Assembly (NCBI GenBank): GCA_019242465.1
Contig: JAFAVL010000078.1
Span: 1 to 12,683 of the forward strand
Direction: 5' to 3'
DNA length: 12,683 nt
Origin: Chroococcidiopsidaceae cyanobacterium CP_BM_RX_35
GTDB lineage: Bacteria; Cyanobacteriota; Cyanobacteriia; Cyanobacteriales; Chroococcidiopsidaceae
Part shown: positions 6,343 through 12,683 of the stretch, piece after piece
Layout of the letters: each line of letters starts with the position of its first letter
How positions within the stretch are numbered: position 1 is the first letter of the stretch
Notes under the pieces: generated by a model
The model's database searches: none
Told to the model about the DNA's origin: nothing
The model's input: only the letters and a program-made list of their open reading frames with translations
Made by a program: the position numbers and the translations under genes

Positions 6343-6383
6343 TTTTTTGATTAGTACTCTAACCAATCTTTAACACCACCCAT

Positions 6384-7010
6384 TTACGAATCCTCCATCA
6401 ATTCTATACATTTCTTTGAAAGTTCGTCTGCTGTTGATACAGATTCTACATCAATACATATAAATCCAAGACGCTCAACCTCCTCCCTCATATGTTTATT
6501 GTAGAATAAGGTACGGTCCAGAAACTTTTGAGTTAAGTGTTTTTCATCCTTACACACATTACAAAAATTACTTTCACTAAAGATTCGGTTTCGGAAGAGT
6601 TGGTCCCTAGCCGTAAGCCAAATCGCTTTAACACCATTTTCGCTAACTAAATTCGCTACAAATCCTGGCCATAACGCAGAGCCTTCAAGTATAAGGCATT
6701 CCGTTGATAAATCAGAGGCATGAGAATGAACAATAACCTCGACCTGTGGCAACACATTTTTCTCATAATTCGAGAATACGTCTGAAAAAAGAGCGTTGAC
6801 AGACAGCTCCCTATAATGTTCTGCTACTTGCTCTGGAATAGCCTTTCCGTTTGCACCTACCCAAGGACGTCCGGGATGCCGAGCGAGTTTGTCCGTAGAA
6901 CGACAACTCCAACCAAGCTTTGCCGCTAAAGCTCGACCAAGGGACGATTTGCCTGCATGAGAGGAGCCGCCAATTAGAATCACTCGTGTTTCATTGATTA
7001 ATTGATTCAT
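6384..7010 (-). CDS. P-loop kinase-like protein of unknown function
   Basis: The 208-residue protein begins with a hydrophobic strand and a Walker A loop, GGSSHAGKSS (residues 14-23). This is followed by LGWSCRSTDKLARHPGRPW, reminiscent of substrate-binding regions in small-molecule kinases. VIVHSHASD and LILEGSALWP look like the second core strand with an acidic residue (Walker B role), and RDQLFRNRIFSESNF could be a lid. There is no membrane segment or signal peptide. The fold is that of adenylate/2-phosphoglycerate/zeta-toxin-type kinases, but the substrate is unknown. It is more AT-rich than the dha genes and sits inside the accessory block between dhaL and dhaM, which suggests separate acquisition. 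The ATG at 7010 has a close AGGG three bases upstream. Confidence 0.8.
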   Translation of the reverse strand: MNQLINETRVILIGGSSHAGKSSLGRALAAKLGWSCRSTDKLARHPGRPWVGANGKAIPEQVAEHYRELSVNALFSDVFSNYEKNVLPQVEVIVHSHASDLSTECLILEGSALWPGFVANLVSENGVKAIWLTARDQLFRNRIFSESNFCNVCKDEKHLTQKFLDRTLFYNKHMREEVERLGFICIDVESVSTADELSKKCIELMEDS

Positions 7011-7125
7011 GAACCCTTATTTGATAACCGCTACTCACCGCTCCTTCTTCGTCAAGCGCTCAATCTATTAGCAGATAAGGTAACTTGGTGAGCAGAAGCT
7101 TCTCCACAAGGTTGATGGTGTTGCC

Positions 7126-9651
7126 GTGGTTGGAATTGTCATTGTTTCTCACAGTAAACAGCTTGCTGAAGGAGTGCGGGAACTAGCAGCGCAAATGGTT
7201 CAGGGCAAAGTACCCCTTGCTGTTGCGGGAGGAATAGAAGATCCACAGAACTCACTCGGCACAGACGTAATCCAGGTTCATCAGGCAATCACATCAGTTT
7301 ACAGCGACGAAGGTGTCGTTGTTTTGATGGATTTGGGCAGTGCCTTGATGAGTGCTGAAATGGCTCTAGAGTTTTTACCAGAAGATCAGCGGGCTAATGT
7401 GCATCTGTGTGAAGCACCCCTGGTAGAAGGCGCGATCGCGGCGGCAGTTCAGGCGGCGGCTGGTAGTGACATTGAACAAGTCATCACCGAAGCACGCAGT
7501 GCCCTGGCAGCTAAAGCCGCTCAATTGGGTATCGTCAGTAGTCCGTTGTCAGTAGTAAGTAGCAATGGACAACAGACTACGGGGGAGGAACAAAAAACAA
7601 AAGAGATCCGCCTGACTATCCGCAATCGGTTAGGACTACACGCCCGTCCAGCGGCTCAGTTCGTTGCGACAGCAGCCAGTTTTCAGTCCCTAATTCGGGT
7701 GCGAAACTTAACTAAAAACACTGAATATGTTGACGCTTTGAGCATTAATCAAGTAGCAACTTTAGGTGTGCGACAAGGACACGAGCTTGCGATCACAGCT
7801 CAAGGCTCCGATGCGGGTGAAGCACTGGCTGCATTGCTAGCATTAATCGAAGCCAACTTTGGTGAAGACGATACCGCTTTGGAATCCCAACCAGCAGCTC
7901 AAATTAACGCTACCCCACAGACTCAAGAGGGCGTACCCTTACGTGGCGAACTGTTAGGAATTCCAGCTTCTCCAGGTGTGGCGATCGCACCCATCGTCCT
8001 ATATCATCCGACTCCCCTGAAACAGGAACGCCCTTTAGAGGATGCCCAGACTGAATGGAGGCGTTTGCGGGTAGCGCTGCAAATTGCCCAACAGGAAATT
8101 CAGACATTGCAAATGCAAACTGCTACCCAAATCGGTAAACATGAAGCTGCCATCTTCAATGCACAACTGCTTTCTTTGGAAGATCCACTTCTCGTTAATC
8201 CAGCTCGCCAAGCCATTGTTGACGACCGCTTGAGTGCTGAAGACGCGTGGCAAGCTGTAGTGAATAAGGTGGTTGCTACCTACCGCACTCTTGAAGACCC
8301 TTATATGCAAGAACGGGCTGTTGACATGATAGATTTAGGGCAACGGGTATTACGACAGCTAGCGGGTGTTGACCCGACTCCCCTAAACCTGCCCCAACCA
8401 GCTATTTTGGTGGCAATAGATCTGACTCCCTCTGACACAGCGCAGCTAGACCCTACCAAGGTGTTAGGTATCTGTACCGCGCTCGGCAGTGCAACGTCCC
8501 ACAGCGCAATTTTGGCACGCACGCTAGGGATTCCAGCAGTCGTCGGTGTAGGATTGGAGGTATTAAACTTACCTAATGATACCCTCCTGGCACTAGATGG
8601 TGAGAGTGGCAAGGTATGGTTAAAGCCAGAGCCAGACACCTTAGCTGCACTTCAGGCTAAGCGTGATACCTGGGAAGCTGCTCAACAGCAAGCGCGAGAA
8701 TTGGCTCACCATCCAGCTTTTACCCGTGATGGTAAGAGAGTCACCGTACTTGCCAATATTGGTGGGATAGCTGATGCCAATGTGGCTCTGAATCTAGGTG
8801 CAGAAGGAGTGGGACTGCTGCGCACTGAGTTCCTCTATCTAGATCGGACAACCGCTCCTGGTGAAGATGAGCAATTAGCAGTCTATCAGGCGATCGCTCA
8901 GGTGATGGGAACTCGTCCGTTGATCATTCGCACACTGGATGTTGGGGGTGACAAGCCACTTCCCTACCTAGGTTTGCAGCAGGAAGCTAACTCCTTCCTA
9001 GGCTGTCGCGGCATACGTTTCTGTCTAGATCAGCCGAATATCTTCAAAACTCAGTTGCGGGCGATTTTGAGAGCCAGCCCTGGACACCAAATCAAGGTGA
9101 TGTTTCCCATGATTGCAACTGTGGCAGAGGTACAGGCAGCTAAGGCAATTTTGGCACAAGCGCAGGCTGAACTGCGCCAGGCTAGTATTTCCTTCGATGA
9201 AGCTATGGAAGTGGGCATCATGGTGGAGGTACCAGCGGCTGTCGTTATTGCCGATCAATTGGCAGCTCTTGTAGACTTTTTCAGTATTGGCACCAATGAT
9301 TTAAGCCAATACATTATGGCTTGTGACCGCACTAATCCACGAGTGGCAGGTTTGGCTGATGCTTTGCATCCAGCAGTGTTGCGGATGGTTTATCAAACTG
9401 TCCAAGCTGGACATGAAGCTGGGATCTGGGTGGGGTTGTGTGGTGAACTGGCTTGTGACCCTCTAGCAGCACCAATTTTGCTAGGGTTGGGGCTGGACGA
9501 GTTAAGTCTCAATCCCCAGGCTATCCCTGCACTTAAGCAGGCGATTACTCAATTAACGGTAGCACAAAGCGAGGCGATTACCCTTGCAGGATTGAAACTG
9601 GATTCCGCAGCTAGCGTCAGAGCCCAGTTATACCCACCTCAAGCTGGATGA
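7126..9651 (+). CDS. dhaM: DhaM: PTS-type phosphotransferase of dihydroxyacetone kinase (EIIA-HPr-EI)
   Basis: The 841-residue protein carries a whole phosphorelay from PEP to DhaL. Residues 1-125 form the mannose-type EIIA domain with active His9 in VIVSHS. A short linker (about 135-157) leads to an HPr domain with phospho-His172 in [14 protein letters not shown] and the Ser region VDALSINQ. From about residue 270 an enzyme I domain follows: [11 protein letters not shown] with phospho-His459, [43 protein letters not shown], and GLCGELA with the catalytic Cys772. All catalytic residues are present, so it should be active without other PTS proteins, which most cyanobacteria lack. The start is GTG 7126, the codon that yields the family start [14 protein letters not shown] lies about 13 bases upstream. 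Its 3' end overlaps uvrC by 13 bp. It belongs with dhaK and dhaL but is 1.67 kb away. Confidence 0.96.
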   Translation: MVGIVIVSHSKQLAEGVRELAAQMVQGKVPLAVAGGIEDPQNSLGTDVIQVHQAITSVYSDEGVVVLMDLGSALMSAEMALEFLPEDQRANVHLCEAPLVEGAIAAAVQAAAGSDIEQVITEARSALAAKAAQLGIVSSPLSVVSSNGQQTTGEEQKTKEIRLTIRNRLGLHARPAAQFVATAASFQSLIRVRNLTKNTEYVDALSINQVATLGVRQGHELAITAQGSDAGEALAALLALIEANFGEDDTALESQPAAQINATPQTQEGVPLRGELLGIPASPGVAIAPIVLYHPTPLKQERPLEDAQTEWRRLRVALQIAQQEIQTLQMQTATQIGKHEAAIFNAQLLSLEDPLLVNPARQAIVDDRLSAEDAWQAVVNKVVATYRTLEDPYMQERAVDMIDLGQRVLRQLAGVDPTPLNLPQPAILVAIDLTPSDTAQLDPTKVLGICTALGSATSHSAILARTLGIPAVVGVGLEVLNLPNDTLLALDGESGKVWLKPEPDTLAALQAKRDTWEAAQQQARELAHHPAFTRDGKRVTVLANIGGIADANVALNLGAEGVGLLRTEFLYLDRTTAPGEDEQLAVYQAIAQVMGTRPLIIRTLDVGGDKPLPYLGLQQEANSFLGCRGIRFCLDQPNIFKTQLRAILRASPGHQIKVMFPMIATVAEVQAAKAILAQAQAELRQASISFDEAMEVGIMVEVPAAVVIADQLAALVDFFSIGTNDLSQYIMACDRTNPRVAGLADALHPAVLRMVYQTVQAGHEAGIWVGLCGELACDPLAAPILLGLGLDELSLNPQAIPALKQAITQLTVAQSEAITLAGLKLDSAASVRAQLYPPQAG
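7534..7561 (+). repeat. Heptanucleotide tandem repeat within dhaM
   Basis: Four consecutive 7-bp units fill 28 bases. Units one and three are GTCAGTA, unit four is GTAAGTA and unit two is GTCCGTT. Such heptad repeats, usually intergenic, are known as STRRs in heterocystous and other filamentous cyanobacteria. Here it encodes VSSPLSVVS, part of the linker between the EIIA and HPr domains. The frame is kept because four heptads plus the flanks leave the downstream frame open. Confidence 0.65.
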
Positions 9652-11585
9652 AAATAATCATAGATTTCCTGAGCCAAACGAGGACCAATCCCAGATACTG
9701 TTGCCAACTGTTCTGGCGTTGCCTCCCGAATGTAGTCAATGGAGCGAAAATGTGCCAAGAGCTGTTTTTGCCGCTGGTATCCTAACCCCGGAATTTCCTC
9801 TAAGCGTGATCGCCGTAGCTTTTCACTCCGTTGCTGCCGATGGAAGCTTACGGCAAATCGGTGTGCCTCATCTCGCAGACGCCGCAACAACTGCACCCCC
9901 GGCTGCTCCGACTTGGTTGGTAGTGGTTGAGATTCGCCTGGCAAGAAAATTTCCTCTCGTTGCTTAGCCAAACTCACAACTCGCAGATCTTCCATCAAAT
10001 TCAGCTCTTGCAATACAGCGACAACAGAGGATAACTGACCCTTACCACCATCAATCATAATCAGATCGGGCCAATCGGGATTTCCCACTCGCTGCAACTG
10101 TAGTGACTCGCCATACCTACGGAAACGACGACGAATCACCTCCGCTAGACTAGCAAAATCATCTGAGTGACCAGCCGTTACACTAGGATTCTTAATTTTG
10201 TAATGGCGATAGTGCTGTTTAGCTGGTAAACCATCAATAAATACCACCTGAGATGCAACAGCATTCGCCCCCTGAATGTGGGAAATATCATAACCTTCAA
10301 TTCTGTGAGGCAAGTCGGGTAAATCGAGAATCGTAGCTAAATCCTCCATCGCTTGATCATTGCGATCACCTAAGCGCTGAGTCCTTTGCAGTTCGTACTC
10401 CGCATTGCGCTCCACCATCTCTATAAGTTCAGCTTTAGAAGAGCGCAGTGGAGATAGAATGCTGACTTTACGACCTTTGCGCTGACTCAAAACCTCCGCC
10501 AACAGCTCCCCTTCTGGCAACTCATGCTGCACCAAAATTTCGGTGGGAATTTCTACAGAGTCAGCTGTTTGATAATGCTCCTCCAACACCCGTTGCAAAA
10601 TTGCTCCCGGTTCGGCACCAGCATCGGCAACAAAACCCAAACGTCCTACCAATTGCCCAGCACGGATCTGAAATAACTGGATGCAAGCATGTTTCGCATC
10701 TGCTGCTAGGGCAATAGCATCTCGAGAAACCGTATCATCTGGCAGCGATACCTTTTGCTCTGCACCCAATGACTTAAGTCCAGAAATTTGGTCTCGACTC
10801 CGAGCCGCAGCCTCAAAGTTTAACTCATTCGCTGAGCGCTGCATCTGCTCCATCAGCATCTCCAGCAACTCTTGAGTTCGACCTTGAAACACCATCGCCA
10901 CTTTTTGTACAGTTTTACGGTACTCCTCAGGCGGAATCAGTCCTTGACAAACACCTGGACAACGCCCCAAATCGTAATTAAGACAGGGGCGGTCTTTGAA
11001 CAGAGGTTGGGGTCTTTGCCGCAGTGCAAAGAGCCGCTTGGACAATCGCAGGATATCTCGCAGTAATCTAGCATCTGTGTAAGGTCCGTAGTACTTGTCC
11101 TTCTCTTTTCCCAAACGTCGGTTGCGAGTAATGAAAATTCGGGGATAATCTTCTGACCAAGTAATACAGACATAAGGATATTTTTTATCATCTTTCAACA
11201 GAACGTTGAAATAAGGCTGATGCTGCTTAATCAGATTCGCTTCCAATGCTAGAGCTTCTGCTTCTGTATCCGTAACGATGAACTCAATCTCTGTTACCTG
11301 CTTCACCATCATGCTGATCCGTTCGCTCAACTGCTGAGAATCACGGAAATACGAGCGAACTCGCGATCGCAATTTTCGAGATTTACCTATATAAATAATG
11401 CGGTCTACAGAATCGCGCATAAAGTAAACCCCAGGCTCCGACGGAATTTCTTTCAGGCGCTGAGCGAGGCGTTCTGGATCTTTCAGCAATGGTATTGATG
11501 TCACCCCAGACGAGGGCTGATCCATTGCTGCGGATGTCTTTCGCTCTGTCATATTGCTGTTCTGCTCAGTTTTCGGTGAAATCAC
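9639..11585 (-). CDS. uvrC: UvrABC excinuclease subunit C
   Basis: UvrC makes both incisions around DNA lesions handed over by UvrA-UvrB in nucleotide excision repair. The GIY-YIG nuclease domain begins at residues 52-67 (GVYFM...IIYIG) and makes the 3' cut. [14 protein letters not shown] and the Cys-containing [13 protein letters not shown] follow. A UVR motif ([14 protein letters not shown]) binds UvrB. The RNase H-like domain for the 5' cut has Asp433 in [15 protein letters not shown] and the His of DEAHRFAV. The C-terminus carries two helix-hairpin-helix elements, [13 protein letters not shown] and [13 protein letters not shown]. The 648 residues are slightly longer than usual because of a variable N-terminal tail. 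The GTG at 11585 has AAGGA six bases upstream; ATG codons at residues 12 and 21 lack such a site. It converges on dhaM with a 13-bp overlap. Confidence 0.97.
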   Translation of the reverse strand: MISPKTEQNSNMTERKTSAAMDQPSSGVTSIPLLKDPERLAQRLKEIPSEPGVYFMRDSVDRIIYIGKSRKLRSRVRSYFRDSQQLSERISMMVKQVTEIEFIVTDTEAEALALEANLIKQHQPYFNVLLKDDKKYPYVCITWSEDYPRIFITRNRRLGKEKDKYYGPYTDARLLRDILRLSKRLFALRQRPQPLFKDRPCLNYDLGRCPGVCQGLIPPEEYRKTVQKVAMVFQGRTQELLEMLMEQMQRSANELNFEAAARSRDQISGLKSLGAEQKVSLPDDTVSRDAIALAADAKHACIQLFQIRAGQLVGRLGFVADAGAEPGAILQRVLEEHYQTADSVEIPTEILVQHELPEGELLAEVLSQRKGRKVSILSPLRSSKAELIEMVERNAEYELQRTQRLGDRNDQAMEDLATILDLPDLPHRIEGYDISHIQGANAVASQVVFIDGLPAKQHYRHYKIKNPSVTAGHSDDFASLAEVIRRRFRRYGESLQLQRVGNPDWPDLIMIDGGKGQLSSVVAVLQELNLMEDLRVVSLAKQREEIFLPGESQPLPTKSEQPGVQLLRRLRDEAHRFAVSFHRQQRSEKLRRSRLEEIPGLGYQRQKQLLAHFRSIDYIREATPEQLATVSGIGPRLAQEIYDYFHPA

Positions 11586-11607
11586 GCATATTCCTTCTTT
11601 TGAATAT

Positions 11608-11636
11608 TTGTTATGCTTTAAGCATTAAAGTGTCAA
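11608..11636 (-). promoter_or_regulatory. Possible uvrC promoter with a palindrome in its spacer
   Basis: On the minus strand TTGACA (11636-11631) is a perfect -35 box, followed by a 17-base spacer and TAACAA (11613-11608), a poor -10 box. The spacer is almost filled by ATGCTT-T-AAGCAT (11613-11625), a perfect 6-bp-arm palindrome that could bind a regulator. It does not look like a cyanobacterial LexA box. Confidence 0.35.
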
Positions 11637-11682
11637 AAGTTTTTGTTAAAGATTGACCGTCAAATTTTGGTTGTAAAAAATA

Positions 11683-11762
11683 TAGCAATTGCTAAAAATG
11701 TAAATTTATTTGGTGTTGAATTTAGATAACTTCATCGGCGTCAGTAGGATAATGTTTTATCC
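11683..11762. promoter_or_regulatory. AT-rich divergent intergenic region with two further palindromes
   Basis: Between uvrC and the small plus-strand ORF, TAGCAATTGCTA (11683-11694) is a perfect 12-bp palindrome, and GGATAA-TGTT-TTATCC (11747-11762) is a perfect 6-bp stem with a 4-base loop. Both could be regulator sites for the divergent pair. The second could be a small hairpin in the leader of the ORF at 11802. No function can be assigned from sequence alone. Confidence 0.3.
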
Positions 11763-11801
11763 GAAAATCTCAATTAAAAACATGACTATAACAAAGAAAA
11801 A

Positions 11802-11981
11802 ATGAATTTAGATGAGTTTGAAACTAAATATCAGAACCAGCTTGAGTCAGCCCTCAATCAACTACAGACAGCAATACTACTGTTAGGGCAACTAGAAACG
11901 AAACTAACCAATGTTGGTCTCGATTTACAAAACCTTAGTAAGACAGTGGAAGAATTTGTCATTCAGCAAAGAGATGAATAA
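11802..11981 (+). CDS. Small uncharacterised helical protein, 59 aa
   Basis: An ATG at 11802 opens 59 codons ending with TAA at 11981. The product starts MNLDEFETKYQNQLESALNQ and ends KTVEEFVIQQRDE. It is rich in Leu, Gln and Glu with hydrophobics spaced three and four apart (LNQLQTAILLLGQLETKL, VGLDLQNLSKTVEEF), so it should be an amphipathic helix or short coiled coil. It has no signal peptide, cysteine or known motif. The codons look protein-like, the upstream DNA is AT-rich and promoter-like, and the ORF stops 16 bases before the convergent response regulator. The A-rich stretch before ATG gives only a weak ribosome site. I do not recognise a family. Confidence 0.6.
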   Translation: MNLDEFETKYQNQLESALNQLQTAILLLGQLETKLTNVGLDLQNLSKTVEEFVIQQRDE

Positions 11982-11997
11982 ATCGAGACAAATTAAA

Positions 11998-12426
11998 TCA
12001 TAGTAGCAATCCAGATAACTCGTCTTCGATAGCTTGTGTTAAATCAACAAGATTCACTGGTTTGACAAAATAACGGCTCGCTCCTAAACTTAGAGCCCGC
12101 TGTTGGTCAGTTCTAAAAGCAAATGCAGAAACCACAATCACAGGAATGTGCTGAAAGTCGGCTCTCTGCTTAATATGCTGAAGCAGAGTATAGCCATCAA
12201 CGTCTGGTAACTTTAAGTCTAGCAAAATTAAGTGAGGCTGAAAACCAGCTAAAGCTTGGAACAGCTCCGTACCATCCGCTAAGCCCTGGACTTGAAATCC
12301 ACAATAGACGAGATAGTCATTTAACATCTGCCGATTGACTTCGTTATCTTCAACCAGCAAAATTCGCCAAGGAGGTGGGTTTGCAGCGGGGTTTATATCC
12401 TGTTTTATTGTTCGCTTACTGCTCAC
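11998..12426 (-). CDS. Single-domain response regulator (CheY/DivK-like receiver)
   Basis: The product is a receiver domain with nothing after it. It has ILLVEDNEVNRQML (acidic pocket), LILLDLKLPDVDGY (phospho-accepting Asp), IVVSAF (switch Ser) and YFVKPV (conserved Lys), so all key residues are present. Such proteins act as cytosolic phospho-relay or output partners of histidine kinases. About 30 polar residues precede the domain (SSKRTIKQDINPAANPPP). I choose GTG 12426, giving 142 residues, because GGAA lies six bases upstream. The frame also opens at TTG 12483, giving 161 residues with no ribosome site. No kinase gene is in the window. It converges on the 59-aa ORF, leaving 16 bases between the stops. 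Confidence 0.9.
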   Translation of the reverse strand: MSSKRTIKQDINPAANPPPWRILLVEDNEVNRQMLNDYLVYCGFQVQGLADGTELFQALAGFQPHLILLDLKLPDVDGYTLLQHIKQRADFQHIPVIVVSAFAFRTDQQRALSLGASRYFVKPVNLVDLTQAIEDELSGLLL

Positions 12427-12591
12427 AATCTTTTCCGACAAAGGAATCGCTTTGAGAGTGACACTTAAAACTAGGTTCAGCAATGCAGCTAAATTGGACA
12501 GTAACTTTAGCTAATGAGTTATAAGGAACATGCTGAAAACCATGCAGATCTAGCCTAGGGAAGAAAGCTAAAGGCAGACTCAAAGGGAGCT

Positions 12592-12608
12592 CCGGAGTTC
12601 TACTCCGG
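12592..12608. repeat. Small GC-rich hairpin upstream of the response regulator
   Basis: CCGGAG (12592-12597), loop TTCTA and CTCCGG (12603-12608) form a perfect 6-bp stem. It lies about 165 bases upstream of the response regulator start. There is no T-run, so it is not a terminator. It may be a dispersed palindromic repeat; one copy only is visible. The rest of 12427-12683 shows no gene I can support. Confidence 0.4.
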
Positions 12609-12683
12609 CTGCGCTCTACCGCAAGCTCAAGTCCGCCATAGAAACACTCGTTTACATCCAGTTGATGTATCATAAGTGTCAAT

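Noticed and set aside
6335..6368. GGTTAGA ... TCTAACC inverted repeat around a T-run
   Set aside because: A 7-bp stem with a long loop beside IS1-like ends; it could be a weak terminator for the P-loop gene or part of the IS ends. Too ambiguous to call.
12416..12682. 88-codon minus-strand frame starting at the right edge
   Set aside because: It includes the CCGGAG hairpin, overlaps the response regulator N-terminus in another frame, and shows no domain or ribosome site. It might be a fragment of something, but nothing supports it.
1..12683. CRISPR array, rRNA, replication origin or prophage structural genes
   Set aside because: No regularly spaced direct repeats, rRNA core sequence, DnaA-box cluster or phage structural motif was seen on either strand.

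Overview
The window reads as a piece of cyanobacterial chromosome. The HIP1 octamer GCGATCGC occurs at least six times (4550, 5262, 7432, 7981, 8890, 11363). There is a heptanucleotide tandem repeat of the kind known from filamentous cyanobacteria, small palindromic repeats, and protein sequences of cyanobacterial flavour. I cannot name the genus. No rRNA, CRISPR array or replication origin was seen.

Layout. (a) 1-1830, minus strand: an aldo/keto reductase running off the left edge, preceded by an NmrA-like NAD(P)-binding gene broken by a frameshift and a stop. (b) 1834-2013: a possible gene fragment and two near-identical TTGACAA/TTGTCAA palindromes with a minus-strand promoter built into one of them. 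(c) 2008-3270: a scar. The C-terminal end of a tyrosine recombinase and what may be its N-terminal codons flank a decayed IS1-family element, which itself carries a 45-bp palindromic insert. The scar lies beside the 3' end of tRNA-Val(GAC) (3424-3497, minus), a classic integration site. (d) 3603-5456, plus strand: a terminator hairpin, then dhaK and dhaL. (e) 5603-7010, minus strand: a DUF5615 toxin pseudogene, an intact DUF433 antitoxin, an IS1-family tail on the plus strand, and a P-loop kinase-like gene. (f) 7126-9651, plus strand: dhaM, a three-domain EIIA-HPr-EI phosphotransferase. (g) 9639-11585, minus strand: uvrC, overlapping dhaM tail to tail. (h) 11802-12426: a 59-codon unknown ORF convergent with a receiver-only response regulator. 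12427-12683 holds a small hairpin and no gene I can support.

How the genes work together. DhaM takes phosphate from PEP through its own EI and HPr domains to its EIIA domain, then to ADP bound on DhaL, and DhaL phosphorylates dihydroxyacetone held covalently by DhaK. The system therefore carries its own PEP relay. The dha set is split by 1.67 kb of accessory DNA between dhaL and dhaM, which contains IS debris and a toxin-antitoxin pair.

The strongest observations are the apparent CTG start of dhaK, the in-frame palindromic insert inside a transposase, the heptad-repeat linker in DhaM, the recombinase/IS/tRNA scar, the tandem operators, and the dead toxin next to a live antitoxin. I do not see a clearly new multi-gene system.
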